Shown: positions 18,628 through 31,559, counted from the first letter of the stretch. The stretch is DNA of 64,000 nucleotides from Bettongia penicillata ogilbyi (GCA_023548195.1 JAJHZJ010000014.1:12872718-12936717); one strand, 5' to 3'. Notes: a model not told the origin generated them from the sequence alone. Numbers and translations are program-made.

Positions 18628-21600
18628 AAATACCTTTTTTTGTTATATTGTAAGTATCAAATTGTCTCCTTCCTTCTCTCCCCACTGAAACAGAAAAGAC
18701 CACTATTTCACACAGTTGTGTTTGTGTGTGTGTGTGTATCAGAATAGCTTAATACTTCACAATTATTCTTTCAACAATATTGTCTGCTATATGCAACATT
18801 CTCTTGGTTCTCCTCATTTCATTCTTCATTATTTCATGCAAGTCTTTCCATATTTTTCCAAAAATCAACCTGCTCATCATTTCTTAAGGCACAATAGTAC
18901 TCCACAATCATATACCACAACTTCTTTAGCTGTTCCCCAACTAATGGGCTTCCCTTTGATGTCCTGTTCTTTGCTACCACAAAGAGAGCTACTATAAATA
19001 TGTTAGAACATATAGGTTCTTTTTTTTCCCCTGATCACCTTGGAAAACAAAACTAATGGTCGTATTGCTGGGTCAAAGGGTACACACAGTTTTAAAACTC
19101 TTTGGGCATAAGTCCAGATTGCTCTTCAAAATACATCAGTTCACAGTTCCATCAGTGTACTAGTGTCCCAATTTTTCTACATCCCTGCCAACATTTGTTA
19201 TTTTCCTCTCCTATAATTTTAGCCAATCTGATAGGTGTGAGATATCTCAAAGTTGTTTTAGTTTGCATTTCTCTAATCAATAATGATTTAGAGCATTTTT
19301 TCATATGATTATGTATAGCTTTGATTTCTTCATCCACATTTCCTAATCATATCATTTGATCATTTTTTAAATTGGGAATGACTCATATCTTATAAATAAG
19401 ACAAAGTTCTTTACATGTGTTTGACATATGATACTTTTATCTGAGAAACTATAAAATTATCCCCTTTCCTTCTAATCTTGACTACATTGGTTTTATTTTT
19501 ACAAATCCTTTTTAATTTAATCAAAATTATCTACTTTACACTTCACAATACTTTCTATCTCTTGTTTATTCATAAATTCTTCTGATAGATAATATGTTCC
19601 ATGTTCTTATTTTCTTCCGATATTTCCTTTTATATCTAGGTCATATTTCCTTTTTGACCTTATTTTGGTAAATTGTGTAAGGTATTGGTTTATAACAAGT
19701 TTCTGCCAGACTGCTTTCCAGTTTTCCTGACAGTTTTTACCAAATAGTGAATTCTTATCCCCAAAGTTTAAATATTTACATTTGTCAAACACAAGTTTAC
19801 TATAATCATTTATTACTGTGTATTGTCTATCTACTCTTCCACTGATATACCCTTCTATTTCTTAGTATACTAGATAGTTTTGATAATTACCACCTTATAA
19901 TACAATTTAAAATCAGGTACTGCTACCTTCTTCCTTTACATTTTTTTCATTAATTCCTTTGATATTCTTAATCTTTTTTCTTCCAAATGAGTTACTTTTC
20001 TAGCTCAATAAATTGACTTTTGGTAATTTTATTGGGATGGCATTGAATAAGTAGATGTAGATAGAATTATCATTTTTATTATATTGGCTTTGCCTACCCC
20101 TGAACAATTAATATTCTTCCAATCATTTAAATTGACTTTATTTGTATGAAAATGTTTTATGATTTTGTTCATATCTATCCTGGGAATGTAAACTTCTAAG
20201 TATTTTATGCTGTCTATGGTTATTTTAAATGGGGGTATCTCTTCCTACGTCTACATCTTTTTCCAGGATTTTGTTGGTGACATATAGAAATACTAATGAT
20301 TTATGTGGATTTATTTTATATCTTGCTTCTTTGATAAAATTATTTATTTTTTCAACTAGCTTTTTAGTTGAATCCTAGAAATTTTCTAAGTATATCATCC
20401 TTCATCTGCAAAAAGAGATAGTTTTATTACCTCATTGTCTTTTCTGATTGCTTCAATTTCTTTTTCTTCTTTTACTGCTATTGCTAGCATTTCTATACAC
20501 TATTGAATAGTATTGGTGATAATGGGCATCCTTGTTTCATTTCTGATCTTATTGGGAAGGCTTCTAGCTTATCCTCATTGCAAATAATTCTTGCAGATGA
20601 TTTTAGGTAGATGCTTCTTATCATTTTATGGAAAAATTCATTTATACCTATGCTTTCAAGTGTCTTTAATAAGAATGAGCATTTTATTTTGTCAAAAGCT
20701 TTTTCTGAACATCTGTTGATATAATCATATGCTTTTTACTACTTTTGTATAAACAATTATGGTAACAGTTTTCCTTAGTTAAACCATCCCTGCGTTCCTG
20801 GTACAAATCTCACTTGATCACAATGTATAATCTTTGTTATATAATATTGTAGCAATCTCCTAGCTACTGTCTTATTTAGGACTTTTGCATGCATACTCGT
20901 TAGTGAAATTGGTCTATAATTTTCTTTCTGTGTTTTTGCTCTTCCTGGTTTAAGTATCAGCACCATATTTGTTTCATAAAAGGAGTTTGGTAGGACCCCT
21001 TCTTTGCCTACTATTCCCGATTATTTAATATTGGAATTAATATTGACCTTTAAATGTTTGGTAGAATTCACTTGTAAATCCACCTGGTGCTGATGGTTTT
21101 TCCTCATGAAGTTTATTTATAGCCTTTTAAATTTCTTTTTGTAAAATAGGCTTATTTAGATATTCTATTCCCTCTTCTGTTATACTAGAGGGTTTATATT
21201 TTTGTAAGTATTTTTCCATTTTACTTAAATTGTTAAATTTATTGGCATATGATTAGGCCAAATAACTCCTAATAATTGCTCTGATCTCATCTTTCTTAGG
21301 GGTATATTGACTCTTTTCATTTTGATCATTGTGATTTGATTTTCCTTTTTCTCTTAAAAATCATATTAGCCAATGGTTTATCTGTTTTATTGTTTTTTTA
21401 TTCATAAAATCAACTCCTACTTCTATTTATTAATTCAATGGTTGTCTTATATTCAATTTTATTAATCTCACCTTTAATTTTTAGGATGTCCAATTTGGTG
21501 TTTAATTAGGGATTTAAAATTTGTTCTTTTTCTAGTTTTTTAAAAATTGTATACCTAATTCATTCATCTGCTCTTTCTCTATTTTACTAATGTAAACATT

Positions 21601-23367
21601 TAAAGATATAAATCTTCCTCTGATTACTTTTTTTGTTTTATTCCACAGGTTTTGGTATGTTTTATTGTTTCTATGACTTGATCTGGAATCCATTCATTCT
21701 TTAATATTAGATTATTTAGTCCCCAATTAATTTTTATTCCGTTTTTCCATGGTCCCTTATTAAATATAATTTTTATTGCATTATGATCTGAAAAAGATGC
21801 ATTTAATATTTGTTTCTCTACATTTAACTATAAAGTTTTTGTGTCCTAATATATGGTCATTTTTTTGTAAAGGTGTCATATACTACTAAGAAAAAAGGTA
21901 TATTCTTTTCTTTTCCCATTTAATTTTTTCCAGATATCTATCATATCTAGCTTATCTAAGATTGTATTTCCTTGAGTTCTTTCTTATTTATTTTTTGTTA
22001 GATTTATCTAGTTCTGAGAAAGAAAGGTTGAAGTCCGTCACTATTATAGTTTTGCTATCTATTTCCCCTTGTAATTAATTTGGTTTTTCCTTTAAAAATC
22101 TGGATGCAATAGCATTTGATGCATATAGGTTTAGTTAATATTACATTATTATCTAATAGGTATAGTTAATATTACTTCATCATCTATAGTACCTTTTAAC
22201 ATAATGTAGTACCATTGTTTATCTTTTTTAATTAAATCTATTTTGCTGTAACTTTGTCTGAGATCATGATAGCTACCCCTGCTTTTTTTTTCAATCAGCT
22301 AAAGCATAATAAGTTCTACTCCAGCCCTTTTATTCTGTGTGTATATCTCATTTTTAAAAGTGTTTCTTATAAACAACATATTGTCAGGTACTAGTTTTAA
22401 TCTATTTTTCCATGTCTGTTTCATGAGTGATTTCATCCCATTCATATTAAAAATTGAATTACTAGTTGTGTATTTCCTTCCATTCCTTTTTTCCTCACTG
22501 TTTATTCTTCTGTCTCCTTTTTACCTTAATCTCCTCAAACATCTAATTTACTTCTAACCACTGTCTCCCTAATCTGTACCCCTTCGAAGAATCTCTCCCT
22601 TATCCTGTACCCTTGCTTTCCTATTCCTTAATCTGCCCACCGAAGAGTCCCTCCCTTAAGAGAGCCTTTACCTTCCTATTTCTTAATCTGCACACCCTCT
22701 AAAATTCCTTCCCTCCCTTATCTAATGCCCTTGCCCTCTTATTTCTTAATGTGTATGCCCTTCTAAGAGTCAATTTCTTATCCTATCCTCTTACCCACCT
22801 CTTATTCTGTAAATTAAGAGGACTTTTATTCCTTATATATCTATTTATTGATAAATAGATATAGACATATATACGTATGTGTGTATGTGTGTGTTATTCC
22901 CTCTCTAACCTAGTTCTGTTGAGAATTAGGTTCTATTACTACTAACTCTTCATCCACTCCTGCCCTCCACTGTAACAGTTCTTCCATTCATACCTCATTT
23001 CTAAGAGATAATTGCTCCATTTTACCTCTCCCTACCCAATTTTATTTTTTAGGATCATCCCATAATACGCAGCTTAACCCCAAATCTTCTATCAATGTAC
23101 ACTCTTTCAAACTACCCTAGTAATTATAACATTCTTAAGTGTTAGAGATAATGTTTTCCCATATGAGAAATAAACAGCTTGACCTTATTAAATCCCTTGT
23201 AATTGTTCTTTTGTGTTTACCTTCTTGTGTTTCTCCTGATTCTTGCAGGTAAAATTTTCTCTCTGGTTCTAATTCATTACATATTCATTTTTTTCATGCA
23301 GATTATACTCAGTTTGCAAACCAAGCGCCTTTACTCTTTGGAATATCATGCTCCATGTCCTTTGATC
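18628..23367 (-). mobile_element. L1 (element A), 3' end, ORF2, inter-ORF and ORF1 C-terminus
   Basis: Read on the minus strand. The 3' end is at about 18628. ORF2 C-terminal pieces lie at 19152-19337 and 19607-19792. A reverse-transcriptase piece at 20966-20775 encodes [20 protein letters not shown], the canonical L1 motif. The endonuclease start is near 22470, followed by a purine-rich inter-ORF segment at 22480-23180 and the end of ORF1 at about 23200-23367. Many stops and indels: an inactive copy. Its 5' part continues at 29270-30733 beyond an inserted HAL1. The two parts total about 6.2 kb, a full-length L1. Confidence 0.85.
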
Positions 23368-23552
23368 TTTTTTTTTCTTTTTTTTATTACTGAAACTTGA
23401 ATATACAATAAGAAAAAGAAACATATTATAAACTTAATTATTGAAACTTAAATACAAAATAAGAAAATAAAAAAGCATGGTATGTGCACAACAGAACATA
23501 AAAGAGGATTCAAAATACACAGCAATAAATTTCCATTTTAAGAAAGCCTATA

Positions 23553-26461
23553 GGGGGCAGAACCAAGATGGCGAAGTAGAAAGACACATATACTCAGGGT
23601 CTCCCCACACTGCCCATAAAATACCTGTACAGAAGGGACTCTCAACAAATTTTGGAGCAGCAGAAATGGAGAACAATAGAGTGGAGTTGATTTCCAGCCC
23701 AGGGTGACCTGAAAGGCCCACGGGAAACGTCTAGTTGCACTGAAGGTGGAGCCCAGCCCAGCCTTGGCCACACAGGTGCAGCAAGGAGACTCTGGGAGGA
23801 GGACACCTCAGGGGCAAAATCTCCAGTCTCGGAATCCCCAGTCCCAGTAGCAGCGGGTCCTCAGATCCCTCAACCCACGGGTGCCAAAGGTCAGTGACAG
23901 GATTTTTTCAGCTGGCCTGGAAGGGAGAAGGGCCTTCCCATAGCTCCAGCCTCAGGCAGCAGCTCACAGAGGCCACATCAGGCAGGCTGCAGCAGTTCTC
24001 AGGGAAGCCCCTACCTCAGCCCACATACATTGTTGGATCATAAAACCCCTGGGGGCACTGAGGAGCTGAGTCTTGCCTCTGCCCTGTGTGGAGGCCCTGG
24101 GGGAGTTGGTCTTTGTCTCACACTGAATGGTGGTCCTGCCCGTCCAGCTTATCTGAAAATCAGCACCCAGCACTGATTTGGAGGAACTGCCAGCTGGCTG
24201 TGGAGAGGTAATTGCTAAGATTCTGGACACAACAATCTCTCCCTGCTTCCAGATCAGTATACACACTTGATTGTGCCACTTTGGAGGAACTGAGATATTA
24301 CGATTCCCAGAGAATACCCTACTCTTGACAAAGGACCCAAAAGTCAAGTAACTGGTTGGGAAAATGCCCAAAAAAAGGGGAAAAATAATAAAACTATAGA
24401 AGGTTACTTTCTTGGTGAACAGATATCTTCTCCCATCCTTTCAGATGAGGAAAAACAATGCTTACCATCAGGGAAAGACATAAAAGTCAAGGCTTCTGTA
24501 TCCCAAATATCCCAAATAAATATTCAATGGTCTCAGGCCATTGAAGAGCTCAAAAAGGATTTTGCAAATCAAATAAGAGAGGTGGAGGAAAAACTGGGAA
24601 GAGAAATGAGAGAGATGCAAGAAAAGCATGAAAGGCAGGTCAATACCTTGCTAAAGGAGACCCCAAAAAATGCTGAAGAAAATAACACCTTTAAAAATAG
24701 ACTAACTCAATTGGCAAAAGAGGTTCAAAAAGCCAATGAGGAGAAGAATGCTTTAAAAAGCAGAATTAGCCAAATGGAAAAGGAGGTTCAAAAGCTCACA
24801 GAAGAGAATAGTTCTCTCAAAATTAGAATGGAGTAGATGGAGGCTAATGACTTTCAGAGAAACCAAGAAATCACAAAACAAAACCAAAAGAATGAAAAAA
24901 TGGAAGAGAATGTGAAATATCTCATTGGAAAAACAACTGACCTGGAAAATAGATCCAGGAGAGACAATTTAAAAATTATGGGACTACCTGAAAGCCATGA
25001 TCAAAAAAAGAGCCTAGACATCATCTTTCATGGAATTTTCAAGGAAAACTGCTCTGATATTCTAGAAGCAGGAGGCAAAATAAATATTGAAAGAATCCAC
25101 TGATCACCTCCTGAAAGAGATCCAAAAAAAGAAACTCCTAAGAACATTGTGGTCAAATTCCAGAGTTCCCAGGTCAAGGAGAAAATATTGCAAGCAGCTA
25201 GAAAGAAACAATTCCAGTATTGTGGAAATACAATCAGGATAACACAAGATCTTGCAGCTTCAACATTAAGGGATCAAAAGGTGTGGAATATGATATTCCA
25301 GAAGTCAAAGGAACTAGGACTCAAACCAAGAATCACCTACCCAGCAAAACTGGGTATAATACTTCAGGGGAAAAAATGGTGTTTCAATGAAAGAGAGGAC
25401 TTTCAAACATTCTTGATGAAAAGACCAGAGCTTAAAAGAAAATTTGACTTTCAAACACAAGAATCAAGAGAAGCATGAAAAGGTAAACAGCAAAGAGAAT
25501 TCCTAAGGGACTTACTAAAGTTGAACTACTTACATTCCTACATGGAAAGACAATATTTGTAACTCTTGAAACTTTTTTCAGTGTCTGTGTAGTTGGTGGG
25601 ATTACACACACACACTCACACACATACACACACACACACAGAGCACAGGGTGAATAGAATAGGATGGGATCATATCTTAAAAAAATGAAATTAAGCAGTG
25701 AAAGAGAAATATATTGGGAGGAGAAAGAGTGAAATGGAAGGGGGCAAATTATCTCATAAAAGGCAAGTAAATGACTTTTCAGAGGAGGGACAAAGTAGGG
25801 AGGTGAGAGAAAAAACATGAAGCTTACTCTCATCACATTCAACTAAAGGAAGGAATAAAATGCACACTCATTTTGGTATGAAAACCTATCTTACAATACA
25901 GGCAAGTGGGGGAGAAGGGGAGAAGCAGGGTGGGGAGGGATGATGGAAGGGAGGGCAATGGGAGGAGGGAGCAATTAGAAGTCAACACTCTTGGGGGGAG
26001 ATAGGATCAAAAGAGAAAATAGAATAAATAGGGGGCAGCATAAGATGGAGGGAAATATAATTAGTCTTACACAACACGACTATTATGGAAGTCATTTGCA
26101 AAACTTCACAGGTATGGCCTATGTTGAATTGCTTGCCTTCTCAAAGGGAATGGGTGGGAAGGAAGAGATGAAGAAAAGTTGGAACTCAAAGTTTTAGGAA
26201 CAACTGTTGAGTATTGTTCTTGCAACTAGGAAATAAGAAATACAGGTAATGGGGAATAATCTGGCCCTACAGGATAAAAGAGAAGATGGGGACAAGAGAA
26301 GGGAGGGATGATAGAAGAGAGGGCAGATTGGTGATAGGGGTAATTAGAATGCTCATCATTTTGGGGGTGGGGGGAGGGGAGAAATGGGGAGAAAATTTGG
26401 AACCCCAAAATTTTTTGGAAATAAATGTTGAAAACTTAAATAAAGTTAAAAAAAAGAAATC
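23553..26461 (+). mobile_element. HAL1 element (element C), full length, ORF1-only
   Basis: 2.9 kb, flanked by aagaaagcctata (23540-23552) and aagaaaacctata (26462-26474), a 13-bp target-site duplication with one mismatch. It starts ggggcagaaccaagatggcg, a typical L1-type 5' end. A 5'UTR of about 800 nt precedes ORF1 at 24360-25478, then a 3' region with a CA-rich tract and GA-rich blocks ends in an A-rich tail. There is no endonuclease or reverse transcriptase between ORF1 and the tail, so it must have moved with L1 proteins supplied in trans. Confidence 0.9.
24360..25478 (+). pseudogene. HAL1/L1 ORF1 (RNA-binding chaperone), near-continuous but with in-frame stops
   Basis: One frame runs from 24582 to 25478, broken only by stops at 24834-24836 and 25101-25103. 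The first part is a coiled coil rich in E, K and Q heptads (MEEKLGREMREMQEKHERQV). The second has an RRM-like segment (DLENRSRRDNLKIMGLPES). The third is the C-terminal domain ending QTFLMKRPELKRKFDFQTQE. L1 ORF1 proteins trimerise through the coiled coil and bind RNA. The N-terminal stretch at 24364 is out of frame with the rest. A dead copy, but less decayed than element A or B. Confidence 0.85.
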
Positions 26462-26973
26462 AAGAAAACCTATATAATAAATACTACATGTTGCATTGAG
26501 AACTGTCTTTGCTTTCTTGTTAGTTTTCTTTTGTTTTTTGCTATGCACTTTTTACTGTGTTCTTTTTCCCCCTTATCTCCTGCCCCCCAGAAGGCTACAA
26601 GTAAGCACAAACATATTTATATAGAGATACATAGATACATATACACATATATACAATGCATATATAGACACAGACTTTCCCTAACAAATTCTACTTCTGA
26701 TCTTTGTTTTTATGTTTGTGCATATCTCTTATTTCCTACCCCTCCTAACTCCTCTACTTTACTTCTACCCACTATCTGACCCTCTTATTATTTAACCTAC
26801 CCTCCCTCCAAGGATCCCTCCTTTATCCTTCCATTCTCATAAATCTAAACATTCTTCTATACTCCCCTTTAACTAGTTCCCTCACCCTCCCCTCTAGAGA
26901 TCCCTCCCTTATCCTCTCCCCCCTCTCTATCCCTTTAATATTTTATTTCTTTCTGAATTTAGAAGACTATTAT

Positions 26974-27066
<93 letters not shown>
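26974..27066. repeat. (CT)n then (TA)n compound microsatellite
   Basis: (CT)n at 26974-27006 directly followed by (TA)n at 27007-27066, inside the 3' region of HAL1 element B. The TA part could extrude a cruciform. Confidence 0.97.
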
Positions 27067-27071
<5 letters not shown>

Positions 27072-27705
27072 GTTCCCTCTTGAACCCATCTCAACGAAAG
27101 TTGGTTTTCGAAACTAACAGCCCTCCTCCCCCATCTAATTTCTGTGTTGTTTCTTCCTCTTGTACCTAATTTGTATAAAATAATTACTCTTTTTAACCAT
27201 TCCTAAACTGTTTTAGTTTTTAAAGTTATATCATACTTAGTTCTACCCCAATCTTTCCTATAAACTTTACCCAACTACTAATAGCAATCTTAGACATATG
27301 TTTTATGTTTTACATACACAAAAAGTAAACAATCTGTCCTTACTGAATCCCTTGTAATTAGTCTTTGATATGTGCCTTCTATTTCTTCTGACTCTTATAT
27401 GTCAAATTTTCTATTAAGTTCAGGTTTATTTTTTTAATAAAGTCCTGAAAGTCTAACAGTTCATTAAATGTCCATTTTTTTCATTCAGGATTATGCTTAC
27501 TATTGCTGGGTATGATATTTTTGGCCAGAACCTCAGTTCAGTCCTTCAATATATGGTATTCCAAGACCTTTGGTTTTTTAGTGTCATTGCTGCTAGGTCT
27601 TGTGTGATTCTAATTGTGACTTTACCATATTTAAATTTTTTTTCTTGTTGCTCATAATATTTTATCCTTGAGCTGAGAGTTTCAGAATTCGACTACAATA
27701 TTCTT

Positions 27706-28032
27706 GGGGCAGCTAGGTGGTGCAGTGGATAGAGCACCAGTGCAGGGGTTAGGAGGACCTGAGTTCAAATCTCATCTCAGATACTTGACACTCACTAGCT
27801 GTGTGACCTTGGGCAAGTCACTTAACCCCAATTGCCTCATCCTAGGTTATCTCCAGTCATCCTGATGAATATCATTGGATTCAGATGGCTTTGGAGGAGA
27901 AGTGAGGCTGGTGACCTGCACAGCCCTGCCTCACTCAAAACAAAGTCAAGTGTAAATCATGTTATCATTTCTCTGATGGCATGGTCTTCTTCGGCAACAA
28001 AGGATGAACACACACACACACACACACACACA
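27706..28032 (+). mobile_element. Marsupial tRNA-derived SINE with RTE-like 3' tail
   Basis: Head ggggcagctaggtggtgcag with A-box-like and B-box-like (gagttcaaatctc) promoter words, then ctagctgtgtgaccttgggc and aagtcacttaaccccaattg. The tail (tctgatggcatggtcttctt then cggcaacaaaggatgaacac) ends in a (CA)n tract at 28009-28032. The flanking words aatattctt and aatatttct may be a decayed target-site duplication. The tail resembles the 3' end of the RTE element at 31560, which suggests RTE-driven mobility. Inserted in HAL1 element B. Confidence 0.9.
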
Positions 28033-29269
28033 AATATTTCTATGGACTTTCCTCATAGGATCTCTTTCAGGTTTTCACAAGTGGATTTTTTCTATTTCTA
28101 CTCTCCCCTCTTGTTCTAAAGCTTCAGGACATTTTTTCTTTAATTACTTTTTGTATTACCTATCAAGATTCTTTTTTTGGTCATAGCTTTCAGGTAGTTT
28201 GATTATTCTTATGTTTTCTCTTCTTGATATGATCTCTAAATCAGTTGTTTTTTTCATGAGGTGTTTCACCTTCTCTTCTATTTGTTCATTCTTTATATTT
28301 TGGTTTATTTTTTCTTGATCTTTTATAACCTTCCTGATTTCCCTTGCCCAATTCTTGTTTTCAAGGAGTAATTTTCTTCCTTAAGATTCTTGATCTCCCT
28401 TTCTAATTGGTTAACTTTCTTTTTATGATCTTGTTTTTCTTGGATTGATTTTTTTTTTTGGTAGTTTTTTCTCAATCTCTCTCTTTTGATTTTTAAAGTC
28501 TTTTTAAAGTTCTTTTTGAACAGATGAATTATTTTTGAGCAGGTGATCATTTGATATTACTCTTTGGGATAGAAAAGGGTTTCTTTGTTTCAGTATCCTC
28601 CTTTGAAAATGAACCATGATCTCTATTCCCATAATAACTTTCTATGGTTGGATTGTTTCTCCTTTGCCTGTGCATTTAAAAAAAAATTATGGTAGTTTAG
28701 TTTTTATAGTCACTTCTAGTCCTGGGGGATGGGAGATGCTGCCTCTGGCCTCAGATGCCCCTTCAGTTCTCTCCTCTGCCTTGGAACTGGAATCAAAACC
28801 TCCAGCCTCTTGTATGTGGTCACAGCCAACAGTGTCCCTGCACCACTTCTGTATTCACTGGGCATGTACTGGTTCCTTCTCATTACCACCAAGTCTCTGC
28901 AGCACAGCTGGGTCTGAGGTTTCTTGTCAGCAGAGGTTCACTCAATCTTCCCTGGCTCACGTGCCCACCACCCCTTACTGTCCTGTAGGTAAAAGTTCCT
29001 GCGACTGGCTGAGGCAGCCTCCCAAACCAGCTAATCCCAAGACTTATTGCTGTTGTTTAAGCAGACCTAAGACCTAACTTGGAGTTGTTTACTCTTCCCA
29101 GGGACCGAACAAATCCTGAGACTTTTCTTCAGATCTTCTCCTATTTTCCCAGGAGGGTCCCCTCTTCTGCCCCTACTCTTATTTGTCCTGAGGTGCTATT
29201 TCATCTCTTTTGTGAGGGACAATTTTGAGAGCTTGGAATTTTCTGACCTACTCCATCATCTTCCCAGAA

Positions 29270-30733
29270 TCATTTTATCCCTTTGTATTTTAAGGTAGAA
29301 GCTGCTAAATCTTGTGTTATACTGATTGTAGCTCCACAATATTTAAATTGTTTCTTTCTAGTTTCTTGTAGTATTTTCTCCACGTGGGAACTTTGAAACT
29401 TAGCAATAATATAGTTCTTGTGAGTTTTTTTCTTGGAATCTCAGGTGGTGATAGGTGGATTTTTTTTTTTTTAGATTTCTATTTTATCCTCTAGTTCTAA
29501 AACTTCTGGGCAATTTCCCTTAATAATTTCTTGAAGTACAGTGTGTAGACTTTTTTTTTATCATACCTTTTAGGTAGTCCAACAATTCTTATATTGCCTT
29601 TTCATTTTGATCTGTTTTCCAGTTCAGTTGTTTCTGTAATGAGATAGTTTATATTCTCTTATATTTTCTCATTCTTTGGATTTCCTTTTATTATTTATTA
29701 TTTCTTAGTGTCTTATGAAGTCATTAGCTTCTCCTTGTCCAATTCCAATTTTTAAGAAGTTATTCCATAAAGTTCCATCTCTTTTTTCAGTTAATTAACT
29801 TTCATTTCATGATTTTCTTGCATTACTCTTATTTTTTTCCTTCCTTTTTCCTCAATCTCTCTTATTAGGTTTTTAAATTCCTTTTTGAACTCTTCCAAAA
29901 ACAATTTTTGGGCTTGTGACCATTTTACATTTTTCTTTGAAGCTTTAGAAGTAACTCTTTTGACTTCACTGTCTTCTGAGTTTGAACCCTGATCTTTTTT
30001 GTCATTATAGTAGTTATTTATGGTCAGGTTCTTTCTCTTTTGCTTACTCATTTGTTTTAGCAGCTTATTTCTTGGATGCTAACCTTATGTTTGAGTTGAG
30101 CTCTAATTCTGAAGTGTGGGAGATAAGGCTTCAGGTTTTTTGTGCTATTGTTTTCTGAGTTCTGTCTGGGGGTCTGACTTCAGGTACTTCTCACTACCCT
30201 TCACCCATAAACAGGGCCTCCAGCAACACTGTCACCCCAAATGCTCTAATTCCCTTTGGTCCCTCCCTCAGCTGCAAGTTTCAACTCGCTCCTCTTCCCT
30301 GGAAGCAAAACCAGTGACTCTGCTCTCCAGGAAGTGACCACATCCAGCAGGGCTGCTGCCTCTAGGTGATTGGGGCTTGTCCACAACCACAGCCTGGGAC
30401 TGTGTCTGGTTAGCATGCCTAGGACTGTATCCAGCACCAGTGGAAAGCTGTGCCCACTATGGGTGGGGTGAAAGTTCTGGAAGGTTCCACACAGGTACCC
30501 CTAGGGTTTGTTGTTTGTTGATTCCATGGAAGTATCTGCAATTCAGTCAGACCAGACTCGCCTCTAGGAGGTGAGGTCTTTCTTAATGTCCTCCCAAGTT
30601 ATTTTAGGCTGGACAACTACTGTAATTCAACTTTTAATTATTTCTACTGTCTGAATTTTACTCTGAGGCATTATTTTAAATTATTTTGGATAAATTTGGG
30701 ACAGCCAGGTAATTTCCTGCCTTATTCTACCAA
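29270..30733 (-). mobile_element. L1 (element A), 5' part: ORF1 N-terminus and 5'UTR
   Basis: Minus strand. The 5' end is near 30733 (agttggtagaataaggcagg) with a 5'UTR at 30060-30733. ORF1 begins at 30051 and encodes MSKQKRKNLTINNYYNDKKD, then a charged coiled-coil start. It continues into the middle of ORF1, which was split by HAL1 element B at about 23367/29269. The flanking L2 words ttaatattcatcctttt (18611-18627) and ttaatcctcatcctttt (30735-30751) may be the target-site duplication of this L1. Confidence 0.8.
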
Positions 30734-30739
30734 CTTTAA

Positions 30740-31255
30740 TCCTCATCCTTTTTGACCTCTCTACAGCCTTCGACACTTGTGATCACTAGGTTTTATCAAA
30801 TGCTACTTACTCCTAGTCCTTTTCAGTTTTCTTTGCTGGATCTTCATCTTATGACTACCAACTGTGGCTGTTTCCCAGGACTTTGTCCTGGCCCTTTTCT
30901 CTTTTCCTTTCATATTTCATTTCATTTAGCATTCTCATCAGCTCCCATAGTTTCAGTTATCTATCTAGGTAGAAAGTTTTCAGATCCATTTATCAAGCTT
31001 CAACTTTTTCTTAATCTTCAATTTCACATCTTCATCTATGGATTAGAAATTTCAAACTGGATGCATGGAAAAGATCTTAAACTGAACAAGTTCACAACAT
31101 AATTCATTTTCTTATCACCCAAATCCTCCATTCTTCTTAATATTCTATTGTCCTGAAGACTACCATCTTTACAGTGACCCAGACTCCGAACGTGTCATCC
31201 TCAACTCCTCACTCTCACACCTCCAATCAGACTCTGATGCTTTGATGGTGCTTCT
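30740..31255 (+). mobile_element. LINE-2, third segment (reverse-transcriptase region)
   Basis: L2 ORF2 resumes with ctcatcctttttgacctctc and tacagccttcgacacttgtg, the LLDLSAAFDT-type reverse-transcriptase motif, and continues to catcctcaactcctcactct. Order and strand fit directly after 18627, so 16840-18157, 18424-18627 and 30740-31255 are one L2 copy. About 31255-31558 is unassigned. Confidence 0.85.
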
Positions 31256-31559
31256 GTAGCAGGTTGCCTAGACCGCTGGCCCCTCTGGGAGAATTGGGTC
31301 TGTGCATGACTCTATCTTCCTGCATGTCTCTTAGATTCTTCGGTGTGATCTGATGAACAGAATTGTCCTCTTTTGGTTTCCAGGGAAGAACCATCTTGGA
31401 ACCCTGAGAGGCTACTTTTTGTTGCTTCAGTATACTCTCTCTTGTCCATAAATTTCTCTTCTACCTCAGAACTCATCTGAGTAGCAGCTCTGAGCAGCTG
31501 GGGTGAGGAAGTGTTCTTTGTACTCACTAGGTGCATTAATATCAAGACATCATGAGTTG

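Larger units (their letters stand above)
23368..29268 (-). mobile_element. HAL1-type element (element B; ORF1-only L1), interrupted by a second HAL1 and a SINE
   Basis: Minus strand. The 5' end is at about 29268 (gaagatgatggagtaggtca) and the 5'UTR at 28620-29268. Decayed ORF1 covers about 27430-28615, with a coiled-coil piece KKKVNQLEREIKNLKEENYS. A purine-rich 3' region follows (26475-27430 and 23390-23552), ending in an A-tail at 23390-23368 after ...gtttcagtaataaaa. No ORF2 lies between ORF1 and the tail, the mark of HAL1 elements. Removing the two inserts leaves about 2.65 kb. Confidence 0.75.

Noticed and set aside
27706..27800. Possible tRNA gene because of A- and B-box-like words
   Set aside because: No complete cloverleaf is seen and the sequence continues into a SINE tail; it is a tRNA-derived SINE head. 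The same holds for the other CORE-SINE B-box matches.
31312..31545. 77-codon minus-strand frame (MILMHLVSTKNTSS...) next to the RTE element
   Set aside because: No domain or RTE similarity seen; composition is unremarkable and it is most likely a chance frame.
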